Position numbers and translations under genes: made by a program. Positions 21,112-30,332 of a stretch of 64,000 bases of DNA are shown here, piece after piece. The number at the start of each line of letters is the position of its first letter. Position 1 is the first letter of the stretch. The stretch spans positions 96,425 through 160,424 of the forward strand of contig JBAKBP010003108.1 in NCBI GenBank assembly GCA_037953745.1, given 5' to 3'. The DNA comes from Lithodes maja (taxonomy: Eukaryota; Arthropoda; Malacostraca; Decapoda; Lithodidae). Below the pieces are notes generated by a model that saw only the letters and a program-made list of their open reading frames with translations, made no database searches and was not told where the DNA came from.

Positions 21112-21724
21112 TAGCTATAACTTCCACTCTTGGTAAAGTCTTTGAAATTATATTAAATAATCACATAATTAAGCATCTTGAGAAAAATAAATTAATCAGT
21201 GATAGGCAATATGGTTTTAGACGATGTCGATCAACTGCAGACATTCTTTGCCTTCTTAAGCATCAAATCAACCAAGCTACAGACCAACATGGTGAAACAC
21301 ATACAATAGCACTGGATATATCAAAGGCATTTGATAGAGTCTGGCATCAATCCTTATTGTCGAAGATGTCACACTACGGCCTTGCATCATTAGTTCCACT
21401 AATTTCTTCTTATCTTCATAACAGAAAAATATGTGTAATGGTAGATGGCCTTTATTCTCAATTTCACTCAATAAATGCTGGTGTTCCCCAGGGATCAGTC
21501 TTGGCCCCAATTCTGTTCCTCATTCATATCAATGATCTCATATCTACCACTCATAATCCAATACATTCCTACGCAGATGACTCAACACTCCACAGTTCCT
21601 TCACATTTACCAATTCTTTCACCCAACCCGATCTTATAAATTCAAAAATAAACACTGCAATTTCTCTGAACCAGGACCTTTCTAGAATTAATGGATGGGG
21701 ACAAAAGAATCTAGTTTCCTTTAA
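21112..21724 (+). pseudogene. LINE C, 5' part: reverse transcriptase
   Basis: 5'-truncated LINE inserted head-on into LINE D. The frame begins RPIAITSTLGKVFE and has SDRQYGFRRCRST, ALDISKAFDRVWHQ, AGVPQGSVLAPILF and YADDSTLHSS (near 21572-21600). It is cut at NLVSFN (21721) by the piggyBac element, exactly at a TTAA, and continues at 27346 as AQKTKYIQFSN. Related to LINE D but clearly a different copy or subfamily. Confidence 0.88.
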
Positions 21725-22019
21725 CCTCTTCGCGGCGCACAGGGGGTTTTCTACAGGGTAAGACTGTGCGCACCTATGATGATTTTGGGACCTATTGCAA
21801 ATTTCGATAAAAAGTACATCATCGTGTAGGGAATGTTTGCGGGCATCGGCCCATATATATTTGACCCCCCAAAAAATTTCTGGGGGGGGTGGGGGAACGG
21901 TCCGTAGTTGTAAAATGTGGAGCGAATGGCACCGCGCGGCTAGATTGTCATCGAGCGGCGAGATTTCCCTGCCGAATATTTACGCGCGCAGGGGATAGAA
22001 GGAGAGGGAGGAGGGGGTG

Positions 22020-22600
22020 GGTTACAGCGTATTATCACGTATATGTCCATTTTTGAGCCCTTTTAGGCTATGTAGAGTATGTATACATGTGTAGGCCACC
22101 CATATAACAATGAATATGCCTCATAGTGACCAAAAATTGCAATATATAAGGGAATTATAAGATAATTTGTAGGCGGGAATGAAGATGTGTTGGAGGTTTG
22201 GCGGCAATTTATGAGCTGAGAGTGTGGTTTACGCCATACATATCACGTATATCTTGTACGTAGAGCACTGTCATGCTATAATACAGACTTGTACGTATGT
22301 ATACGTGCCATATATCAAAATATATACTGCATATTGACCAATTCATGCGATATTTACGCACATTATCAAAGAGTTTCTATGCGTGAACCAAGGTGTGAGT
22401 GAGTTGTGCTGGGAATGAAAGGGGGAGAGGGTGTGTTACGCCATAAATATCACGTAAATCTTGTATTTAGAGCACTGTCATGCTATAATAAAGACGTGTA
22501 CGTATGTAGGCGTCCCATATAACAAGGAATATACCGCATATAGCCCAATTGATGCGATATTTACGCAAATTGTGAATGTGTTTCTAGCAGACGGAAGCCT
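22020..22600. repeat. Degenerate tandem repeat of about 208 bp in the piggyBac left arm
   Basis: Two clear copies start at 22231 (ACGCCATACATATCACGT) and 22439 (ACGCCATAAATATCACGT). Each carries GAGCACTGTCATGCTATAAT, CGTATGTA and GATGCGATATTTACGCA in the same order. A weaker third copy lies upstream (about 22026-22190). No coding sequence. Confidence 0.7.
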
Positions 22601-23660
22601 GAAAGGGTGTGTTGGGGGTGGGTGGGTGGGAGGGAGGGAGGGAGGCATGCAGGGGTGCAGGGAGGGAGTGAGTGAGTCGTGAAGAGAAGGAAGGCAGGCA
22701 GATCCAGCTGTATGACAATTGTGAAGGCGCCCGAGGCGTATGGATGCTTGGGATTTTGAACCTTATGTCTTCCAGGTGTCTGGTGTTTGTTGCCACCAAG
22801 AGTTTTACAATAACATGAGTCAGGAATGGAGAGAGAGAGAGAGAGAGAGATAGATAGAAACTGAGACATGCGTATGTCGTACGTATAAATGGACTTCAGA
22901 ATTGCATTTTTATGCAAGCAGACATTGCATTTTAGACACATGTGAAGTACCACAGAAACATGTAGGCCATTGACTGTCAATAAAGTACTATATTATAGAC
23001 CACCAGCGACGGTGGTTAGTAAACACGTGCAGATTGCCTTTTGCGATAAAGGGCTAAATATAGAATGGTGTCTCCTTACAATTGCGAAAGGGTAGATTGC
23101 CACCAGAGAAACGTTTACTTATTTATTTCCAAGTAATATGCAATCTAAATGTATATTCGAGACCTACTGCAATTATTTGTATGACAGTCATGACTATGTA
23201 TAATCCAATATATGCGCGTAGGCGAGACATAAGAAAGCTGGTTGAGCAATTTTCGACACCCACACAGTTATTATTCTTTTTTATTTACAATATTATACAA
23301 TACAAATGTATTTGTGAAGAGTATTTTATCCATTATTGTATTTATACAAATTTTGTTCCCAGACAGAGCTGCTGTGGCTGGTGTAGCTGGGGCATAAAGG
23401 GAGCGGCAAGGGTCACCGCTTGACCGTGTGAAAATGAGTGGAGTCGCACTGAGAGGGGCAATTTTGCTGAATGTTTTGGCAATTTTGGACAGAATAAAGT
23501 TATATAATTACTAATTCTTGACAGAGACAAACTTTCATAAACCTTGGCATGATATAATTGATAATCCCATCAATTTACAAACGTAAATTGGTGGGATAAT
23601 TCATTTTTGTTTGTATATTGTCATTTCGATTGTAGACACGAAGTTTTGAGTGATATTTGG
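22601..23660. other. Non-coding piggyBac interior with simple repeats
   Basis: Contains a GGGA/GGGT-rich tract (22610-22680), a GA then GATA microsatellite (22830-22858) and AT-rich sequence. No protein motif recognised. Confidence 0.5.
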
Positions 23661-23667
23661 TATGAGC

Positions 23668-23750
23668 TCCTGTGGCATGGTTGGTAAGGTCGCGGACTGG
23701 AAAACTCAAAGTGTGCTAGGGTTGTGTGATCGAATCCAGGAGGGGGTTAT
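23668..23750 (+). repeat. tRNA-derived SINE-like segment
   Basis: A tRNA-like promoter arrangement: A-box-like TGGCATGGTTGGT at about 23680 and B-box-like GATCGAATCCAGG at about 23729, some 45 bases apart. The cloverleaf is not convincing as a functional tRNA, so I read it as the head of a SINE or a tRNA pseudogene. Confidence 0.5.
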
Positions 23751-24185
23751 GGGGAAGGTTTTATATTGTCTAGAACATTTTTGATAACAAATTTTTTTTA
23801 CAAGATCATGCCATTGTATTCAATAAATATGAAATATTCATAGAATATATCATATTGTAAGAATACAATGACATGACCTTGTGTTTTTTTTTTTTTTATT
23901 ATTGTTTTATTTTATTATCTTAGTAGGTTTGACAGGATTTGTTGAAACATATTTATTTTTGTACAATTCATTTGAGGTAAGAAAATAATTATATACACAT
24001 GACTTTGGCTAATAACAAACATATATTGATATAATAAAAAAAATAAGGCATATTACATGTAAATATTTGAAACTTATAAACTAAATAATGAAACATACAA
24101 TTATATAATGTAAAAGCTATATCACAGGGACATCTTTGGAACTTATACATTATATAATATATATGTTACATTATGAGGTAGCATG

Positions 24186-24330
24186 ATCAATTAGGTCAGG
24201 TCAGGTAAGGTAGGGCGCGAGTCCAGGACAGGGCTGGGCAGGGGGCGAGTCCAGGGCAGGGCACGGGGCGAGTCCAGGGCAGGGCAGGGCAGGGCAGGGC
24301 AGGGCAGTGCAGGGCAGGGCAGGGCAGGGC
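24186..24330. repeat. GGGCA-type GC-rich minisatellite next to the transposase stop
   Basis: Pentanucleotide repeat GGGCA with interspersed GCGAGTCCA units. It ends a few bases before the transposase stop codon (24336), so it lies in the 3' UTR of the gene. The G-strand could form G-quadruplexes. Confidence 0.8.
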
Positions 24331-24335
24331 GACAC

Positions 24336-27125
24336 TCAATAATTTTTGAAGGTGTGGTAGTCCCTGAAGCACTCACCCATGCAGAGTGGAACTTTGCACT
24401 CTGCGCACATTGAGGTGACTCTTTTTGGGACATGGGGTTTCCTGACACTGGAGCTGCAGACGGTGCACTGCACCTGCCTGTGACGAGTGCCAATCAGCTC
24501 GCTGTTGGTCAGGTAGTGTCTTTGGACACCCACCTGGACTCGGTCAGGAACGTGATCCCCACGCCATGCCGTACGTCTGTGAGTGGTGGTGCCATACTTC
24601 TCCAGGAGTTGGTATGAGACGTTGTACACGAACTCCCGGAATTTAAGTTTCTGGTTTGGGGCCATATTCTTTTTGACCAACCACAAGTTGTAGGCGTTCA
24701 GCATCGTTATGTCAACAAGGTGGAGGAAGAGCTTGTGATACCACTTCACAGTCTTCCTCAGACACTCAACGCCTGACAGCTGACAGTCAGACTTGTCCAC
24801 CATGCGCATGTTTTTGGTGTAGTCCACTACCATGTCGGGCTTGTAGATGGTCTTCCTGGTTCGGTAGTGGATTTTGCCAGAATCCATCTGGGCACCTGTG
24901 TGGATGGTGGAAAGCAGGTGGACGTCTCGCTTATCCTTCCACTTCAGGGCTATCACTTTCCAACACTTTTCGAGCTGCTTGTATTTCTGCCCCTTTCGTC
25001 GCCTTCTTCGTACATGCCTCTCGCGGTGTTCCTGGGCCAGGTCGTCTTCTGAAGGTGTGTCACTGGAGGAGGCATCTGTGAGAGGAATGACATCACCTGT
25101 GAATTTTGGCATAAACTTTCTTGTCTTTCTGACATTCCCACATGACCCCGTTTGGTTGTCATGAAGAAACTGGCAGAGAGCAGGAGAAGTATACCAGTTG
25201 TCAGTGTAGATGATGTGGCCTTTGCCCAGGTAAGGTGCCAAAATTTTCCTGATGATGGCACCTGACATGCCCATGGGGTCATTGGCAGTGGCTTTCGGTA
25301 TGTCAATGTCAGTGCCTGTGTACACGATCATGTCAAGCACTATTCCAGTTTCGCAGTCACACAAAACGAAGAGCTTGATTCCGAACCTATGCCTTTTCAA
25401 GGGGATATACTGTTTGAAAACAAGACGTCCTTTGAAGAGCACGAGCGACTCATCAATCACCAAATTGAGGAAGGGGTAAAAGTATTTCCTATACCTCTCC
25501 AACAACATGGTGAACACATTCCGAACTTTCCATATCCTGTCAATCCTGTTAGGATTTTCGTTGTCTGCAAAGTGCATAAATCTTAGCAGCAACAAAAATC
25601 TGTCACGAGTCATGAACTTATTGAAAGTTGGGGTGGCGATGAGAGGGTCGTGCTTCCAATAGTGTTGCAACACATGCTTCTTGATCAGAGGCATGAGGAA
25701 CAACAAGGCAAAGAACGTCATAAATTCTTCCACAGTCGTATCCACCCAGCCTCGTATTCTCGCTTTTGGAGAAAGGACGTCCAATCTGCCAAACACCCAC
25801 CTGTAGTAGGCGTTTGTTTGGGCAACGATGTACGTCATTACCTCCATATCGAAAAAAGCGAGGAAGAAGTCGCTTTCGTTCGCTTGATCGTCACAGGGCC
25901 AGTCGTCAGTTGTTCCTGACGTCCCAGGATTGAACTGGGGCACGTCAGGTACAAAATTGACCCCGTCAGACCAATCGAACGAAGGCAAGCCAGGGATCGG
26001 AATGCCGTCTGCGTCTGCTTCATTGTCTGAAATATCGCTTCCATGGTCGCGATACAGCACTTGATCATCATCACCCTCCTCTTCACTAGACAGACGATGA
26101 CCTTCCTCATTTTCGTCACCGACGTCTGACTCACTCCCACTGTCCACTCCCAAATCCCCCCACCCTTGGTCCCGTGCTAGGGCTTCGTCGTCAAAACCTG
26201 GGCTGCCAATGTCCTGCGAATCACCATCAAACAGCAGGGCGCCATATTTTGATGGTGTCAGAGTTTTCCGGGTCACTTTTGCACGCGAGGGTGTCTTATG
26301 GACAGGGACAGCAGGGGCGGCGGCAGGGGCGGCGGCAGAGGCGGCGGCAGAGGCGGCGGCAGGGGCAGCAGTGGTGCGTGGCCTTGATGGCAAGATGATG
26401 GTGGTGCCTGTCGCCCTTCTCTCTGTTCCTTGGGCAGGGGCGGCAGGGGCGGCAGGGGCAGCAGGGGCAACAGGAGCAACAGGGGCAGCAGGGGCAACAG
26501 GGGCAACAGGGGCAGCAGGGCCACCAGGGACAGCAGGGCCAGCAGTCGCTTTCCCTCTCCCTTTCCCCTTCCCCTTCCCCTTCCCCTTCCCTGTTCCTTG
26601 GGCAGGGGCGGCAGGGGCAGCAGGGGCGGCAGGGGCAGCAGGGGCGGCAGCGGCAGCCGGGCCAGGGGCGGCGGCGGCAGCCGGGCCAGGGGCGGCGGCT
26701 GGTGGTGGTGGTGGTGGTAGGGGCACTGTGGCTGGCGTACGGGATCTTTTCCCTACGCCCGTGCCTTTAATTTTTCCTGCCCCCGCAGGTTTTGCAGCCC
26801 TAGGGCGGCCTCCTGCGTCGCTGGCAGGGGTGGCAGGGGTGGCAGTGGTGGCAGTGGTGGTAGTGGTGGTGGTAGTGGTTGTTGCAGTGGCCTGGGTCGT
26901 GGTGGCAGTGTCCCGAAAGACCAATGACCTCTGTGCCATTGCCCTGCTTGCACGTGTTTTTTGTGCTTTGGGTGCTGGTGTTTCGTCTTCAGAGCTGTAG
27001 GGCGTGTCGTACTGGTAGCTAGGGTCTTTGGCAGCCACCCTCTGCCTTCCACGGCGGCTAACACCACCAGAAGGAGGGCTGGTTGTGTCATCAGGGAGCG
27101 AGCGTGAGGGACGTGTGGGCTCCAT
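24336..27125 (-). CDS. piggyBac transposase, intact, with repeat-rich N-terminus
   Basis: An uninterrupted frame of 929 residues from MEPTRPSRS (27125); the frame is open further upstream, but that ATG lies outside the element. Residues 1-330 are low complexity: a Thr/Ala run (26840-26900), Pro/Ala-rich blocks and Gly-Lys runs (26300-26720), then an acidic Asp/Glu/Ser stretch (26000-26200). The DDE core follows: DESLVLFKGR (Asp near 25457), YTDNWYTSPAL (near 25200) and RMVDKSD (near 24800), the three acidic positions expected for piggyBac. The C-terminus is Cys-rich (C-x2-C, C-x2-C, C-x4-C, H at 24350-24470), as in the zinc-binding end domain of this family. It cuts and pastes DNA at TTAA. 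It is longer than usual piggyBac transposases (about 550-650), all due to the N-terminal extension. Confidence 0.93.
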   Translation of the reverse strand: MEPTRPSRSLPDDTTSPPSGGVSRRGRQRVAAKDPSYQYDTPYSSEDETPAPKAQKTRASRAMAQRSLVFRDTATTTQATATTTTTTTTTTATTATPATPASDAGGRPRAAKPAGAGKIKGTGVGKRSRTPATVPLPPPPPPAAAPGPAAAAAPGPAAAAAPAAPAAPAAPAAPAQGTGKGKGKGKGKGRGKATAGPAVPGGPAAPVAPVAPAAPVAPVAPAAPAAPAAPAQGTERRATGTTIILPSRPRTTAAPAAASAAASAAAPAAAPAVPVHKTPSRAKVTRKTLTPSKYGALLFDGDSQDIGSPGFDDEALARDQGWGDLGVDSGSESDVGDENEEGHRLSSEEEGDDDQVLYRDHGSDISDNEADADGIPIPGLPSFDWSDGVNFVPDVPQFNPGTSGTTDDWPCDDQANESDFFLAFFDMEVMTYIVAQTNAYYRWVFGRLDVLSPKARIRGWVDTTVEEFMTFFALLFLMPLIKKHVLQHYWKHDPLIATPTFNKFMTRDRFLLLLRFMHFADNENPNRIDRIWKVRNVFTMLLERYRKYFYPFLNLVIDESLVLFKGRLVFKQYIPLKRHRFGIKLFVLCDCETGIVLDMIVYTGTDIDIPKATANDPMGMSGAIIRKILAPYLGKGHIIYTDNWYTSPALCQFLHDNQTGSCGNVRKTRKFMPKFTGDVIPLTDASSSDTPSEDDLAQEHRERHVRRRRRKGQKYKQLEKCWKVIALKWKDKRDVHLLSTIHTGAQMDSGKIHYRTRKTIYKPDMVVDYTKNMRMVDKSDCQLSGVECLRKTVKWYHKLFLHLVDITMLNAYNLWLVKKNMAPNQKLKFREFVYNVSYQLLEKYGTTTHRRTAWRGDHVPDRVQVGVQRHYLTNSELIGTRHRQVQCTVCSSSVRKPHVPKRVTSMCAECKVPLCMGECFRDYHTFKNY

Positions 27126-27345
27126 GACTAGTGCGTGGTTACTGGCGCGGTGGTGCTTGCACGAGTGCGGGGAGAGCGTTTGGCGGGGTGGTATCGAGAG
27201 TTGACATGTAGTACTATATCCACACCAATTTTCAGCCGCCTGACTATTAACGCGCGGTTTTGGTACGCGTTCAAAAGCGTTACTCTGAAGAGTCTCCCCG
27301 CAGTGCGCCGGGGGAACTCTTAAGAGTCTCCCCGCAGCTCCCGGG

Positions 27346-28124
27346 TTAATGCACAGAAAACCAAGTACATTCAATTTTCTAACCGACAGAATCTCACTGA
27401 CTCCCATATATTTTTTTAATGATGTAAATATTCCCACTTCCCCTAGTATTGACATTCTCGGTGTAACATTAACTACTAACTTGAGCTGGACACATTATGT
27501 TAGAAGCATTGCTAAGAATGCCTCTAAAAAACTGGGACTCCTGTACAGAGTTCGAGAATTCTTCACTGACGAGCAGTTGGCCGTAATATATAAAAGTCAT
27601 GTGCGTTCTCAGATGGATTACTGTTCACCTCTGTGGGGTGGAAGTGGAGTGGTTGCATTGAGGCAGTTGGACAAAATTCAAAATAAAGCTATTAGATTAA
27701 TCAATAACCCTGCAATCACACAGGACCTTCCTACATTATCCATACGAAGAAACGTTGCATCCCTTGCATTATTCTACAAATATTTTCACAGCAATTGTTC
27801 CGAGGAACTTGCTTCAATTGTGCCGCCTCTCCACATCTTTCCCCGCAGAACTAGGGCAGCTGAGAGCGCCCATGAATTTACACTTTCTCCTCCACAATGC
27901 AGAACTTCTGCTTATCAGAATTCATTTATCCCCAGAGCTACTACTCTTTGGAATTCACTTCCCTCGAATTGCTTTCCACAAACTTACAATTTACAAATGT
28001 TTAAATCCAGTTGTTATAAACATTTTATGAATGGAGGATGCCTTTAGGCACATGGACCTTTTTGTTTTATCTGTGTTTTTCCTTCCTCCGTTCATTGTCT
28101 CTTAAAAAAAAATAAAAAAAAAAT
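27346..28124 (+). pseudogene. LINE C, 3' part with A-rich tail
   Basis: Continues LINE C from 21724: AQKTKYIQFSN, ILGVTLTTNLSW, SQMDYCSPLWGG, RRNVASLALFYKYFH, TLWNSLPSNCF, stop at about 28047. The 3' end is an A-rich tail, (A)9-T-(A)10 at 28104-28124. No frameshift is seen in this part. With the piggyBac removed, the RT-to-stop frame is continuous, so LINE C is a 5'-truncated but otherwise little-damaged copy. Confidence 0.87.
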
Positions 28125-28555
28125 AAGATTATGAGAAGAGAAATGCTTAAGAAATTTGGAAGCAAGAATAGTTTCAAAAACTTTATAAAGACATAAGATG
28201 AGAGCAATTGGACGATAGTTGGCGGGTTGAGAGCGGTCACCCTTCTTTGGGACAGGTTGAATGTGAGCAAACTTCCAGCATGAAGGGAAGACGTTAGAGG
28301 ATAGACAGAGACGAAAGAGTTTGCCTAGGCAGGGAGTCAGCACGGAAGCACAGTTTTTGAGAACAACAGGAGGAACACTGTCCGTACTGTACGCCTTATT
28401 AGTATTAAGCCCAGAGAGGGTAGAAAGTACATCTTTAGAAGAGATTAGGATATTAGGCATAAGTAAGAGAGAGGAGGGTGGAGAGGGAGGAATAGCACCG
28501 GAATCATCCAAGGTGGAGTTTCTAGCAAAAGTTTGAGCGAAGAGTTTAGCTTTGT
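28125..28555 (-). pseudogene. LINE D, 5' part (truncated)
   Basis: Minus-strand frame AKLFAQTFARNSTLDD, then LNTNKAYSTDSVPP and WKFAHIQPVPKKGDRSQPANYRPIA, typical of the region just before and at the start of RT. It joins the 21111 end after LINE C is removed (SSHNL/LSDRQYGF), allowing a one-base irregularity. The 5' truncation point is near 28555. The open frame continues a further 27 residues upstream only because it reads into BEL-2 LTR sequence. Confidence 0.82.
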
Positions 28556-28668
28556 TGCCTTGTTTCCACTCCTCAATAACCCTATTCCGTCGTCTATGCT
28601 TGAGCAACAAGGTAAATATACTATTTTGTGGTTTCATATAATTCTACAGTCCATTTACTACAATAAAA
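28556..28668 (+). repeat. BEL-2 5' LTR, second part
   Basis: Aligns with 39454-39569 (CCACTC.TCAATAACCCTAT, CGTCGTCTATGCT, GGTAAATATACT, ATTCTACAGTCCATTTACTACAATAA) and completes the 5' LTR after LINE D is removed. The match ends at about 28668-28672. Confidence 0.75.
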
Positions 28669-28935
28669 ACCATATAATAAATGATCCTTCGAACATTTTA
28701 ATTATTCTTGACATCTCAGTTGTTTGGTGTCGTAGCTCAGCAGTTTGTTGTGGTTTGGTGCAGCGGCGCATTTTTTTGTTCCCCTGTTTCCCTTTTTTGT
28801 TTTTTGGTCGGCCGCGAGGGTCGCCTCATGGCATGATGGCCCAAGGTTTTTTTAGGCATGGCGTGGCAGGGGGGGGGGGGTTAGGAAAGGACTTTGTACC
28901 TGAAAGGGCTGGATATCCTGGGGCAATTAAGAAAA
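28669..28935 (+). other. BEL-2 leader, first part
   Basis: TGGTGTCGTAGCTCAG at about 28727 begins with TGG and could be a displaced primer-binding site, but it is about 55 bases inside the LTR end, so this is weak. T-rich and G-run sequence follows (a run of 12 G at 28869-28880). Confidence 0.35.
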
Positions 28936-29495
28936 TGGCCATAATAGGACACTCGTTTGTCAGGGATTTATATCTAGACAAGCCCATCTATCATCCCTTC
29001 TTCACAGTCACCCCTCTAGCAGCCCCTGGCGCCACGTACAGTAACCTCTCTACGAGGTACTGATGCTTGGACCCGGTTGGTCAGGAAGAGACCTCACCTC
29101 ACATTTTTGGTGATAGGGGGAAACGATATACGCTGTGGGGTTGTACTAAAGGAGCTGGCTAATCAGATACAGGACCTGGCTAAAGAGATAGAGAGTGAGA
29201 CTGGGGGCTGTTGCCGGATCATCGGCATCGACAAGCGGCAGAGTGCATGGGTGCAGACGAATTCAACAAGATTAGAAACTCTGTCAACCAGTGGCTCAAG
29301 AGGAATCTGCAGTACAGCCGTAGCCGATACTCCTCCATGAACACGTCGGCCAACGATTTTGCGGCTGACGGGGTCCACTTGAATTACCCCGCATCAGACC
29401 GGCTGTTCAAGGATTTGATGGAGTCGGCTCGGGTGTTTTCCAGTGCCGATGCGACAGCCCTGGTGGACAGAACCTTCGTTGAATTGAATATGTAG
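28936..29495 (+). pseudogene. SGNH/GDSL-esterase-like ORF, broken
   Basis: Three frames together read as an SGNH-hydrolase-like protein: MAIIGHSFVRDL (block I, where GxS is the nucleophile position), TFLVIGGNDIRC (block III, GGND, about 29100-29135) and FAADGVHLNYPASDRLF (block V, Asp and His of the triad, about 29360-29405). It ends at VELNM, stop at 29493. A frameshift lies near 29060 and another near 29215. It sits between the BEL-2 LTR and gag. Esterase ORFs of this type are known as ORF1 or accessory ORFs in CR1-like LINEs and other retroelements. Whether this one belonged to BEL-2 or is an insertion cannot be told here. Confidence 0.65.
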
Positions 29496-29953
29496 GTTGG
29501 CCCAACACTGTGTCTTCTTCTTAGGTATTAATTAGGCCTAAGATAGCATTGCTCATTTAAAATTCTCACTAAAATTGGCTCAAATAATTTCTTATCAAAA
29601 TTAAAATTTGTATTAATAGCCTAACTTAATTTACATTTGAGTAATTTTATAATTTTAGCCTGACCTAAATTTAATTCGCAGTAAATAATCGGGTTTTGGT
29701 TTATAGTAAGTTGGCCTAATCTTCTAATTTTAGCATCATGTTAGATTAACCTAAAATTTAATTTTTCATCAAGTTATCCTTATCTTTTAAATTTAGTGTC
29801 ATGTTAGCCTAACTTCTTGAATTAAATTATAACCTAGCCTACCAAATTTAATTGTTTTTTTGCAATTGAAGGTGTTGGCCTAACCACATATGATAAACTA
29901 AATAAATTTATTTCAACATGTGTGTTTTTCCTTTGGTCCTTGATATCACCATG
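29496..29953. other. AT-rich stretch with TTAGCCTAAC-like repeats
   Basis: AT-rich sequence in which short degenerate units such as TTAGCCTAAC and GGCCTAA recur. No coding sequence seen. Confidence 0.5.
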
Positions 29954-30170
29954 CATAGACTACAGTAGATCTGGACTGGAAACGAAAATGGAACTTTGTA
30001 GTAAGGGACCCAAAATCGGAGATCAAACCCCCAAGTTCGAATCTCGAAACCGCTAAAATGTGATATTTTCCCGATTTCGAGGTTCGAACTTGGGGGTTCG
30101 ATCTCCGATTTTGGGTCCCTTACTGCAAAGTTCCATTTTTGTGTCCAGTCCAGATCTACTGTAGTCTATG
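29954..30170. mobile_element. Palindromic MITE with 7-bp duplication
   Basis: A 217-bp near-perfect hairpin. It opens CATAGACTACAGTAGATC and closes with the complement GATCTACTGTAGTCTATG, and the arms of about 100 bp match almost throughout. CACCATG stands on both sides (29947-29953 and 30171-30177). No coding capacity. The family is unknown to me. Confidence 0.85.
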
Positions 30171-30332
30171 CACCATGTAATAAGTTCCCACCAATGAATA
30201 CTGCCGCTCGTGTTTCAGTGTTAATTCCGAACCGAGTTTGATCGGCGGAAGATTTTTCTCCTTCGGCTATAACATTAATAAACATTTTGTATTTCGCCAT
30301 TTTTCCATTTGTTTTTGACTGAAGGTGACAAT

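Larger units (their letters stand above)
21725..27345 (-). mobile_element. Full-length piggyBac DNA transposon
   Basis: A 5621-bp element between TTAA (21721-21724) and TTAA (27346-27349). Excision with one TTAA restores the LINE C frame (LVSFNAQKTKYIQ), which fixes both ends. The ends are unequal: the left begins CCTCTTCGCGGCGCACAGGG. Reading inward, the right begins CCCGGGAGCTGCGGGGAGAC and holds a second CTGCGGGGAGACTCTT copy and an inverted GTTCCCCCGGCG-type segment. The transposase gene occupies the right half on the minus strand. The left 2.6 kb is non-coding and repeat-rich, so the element is about twice the usual piggyBac length. An intact ORF and an undisturbed target suggest recent activity. 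Confidence 0.9.

Noticed and set aside
23668..23750. Functional tRNA gene
   Set aside because: A- and B-box-like sequences are present, but I could not form a sound acceptor stem or anticodon arm. SINE-like is the safer reading.
26209..27000. 263-residue Gly/Ala/Val-rich frame on the + strand
   Set aside because: Antisense shadow of the repeat-rich N-terminus of the piggyBac transposase; no motif.
28556..28637. Genuine N-terminus of LINE D
   Set aside because: The same bases occur at 39454-39540 without LINE D, as part of the BEL-2 LTR.
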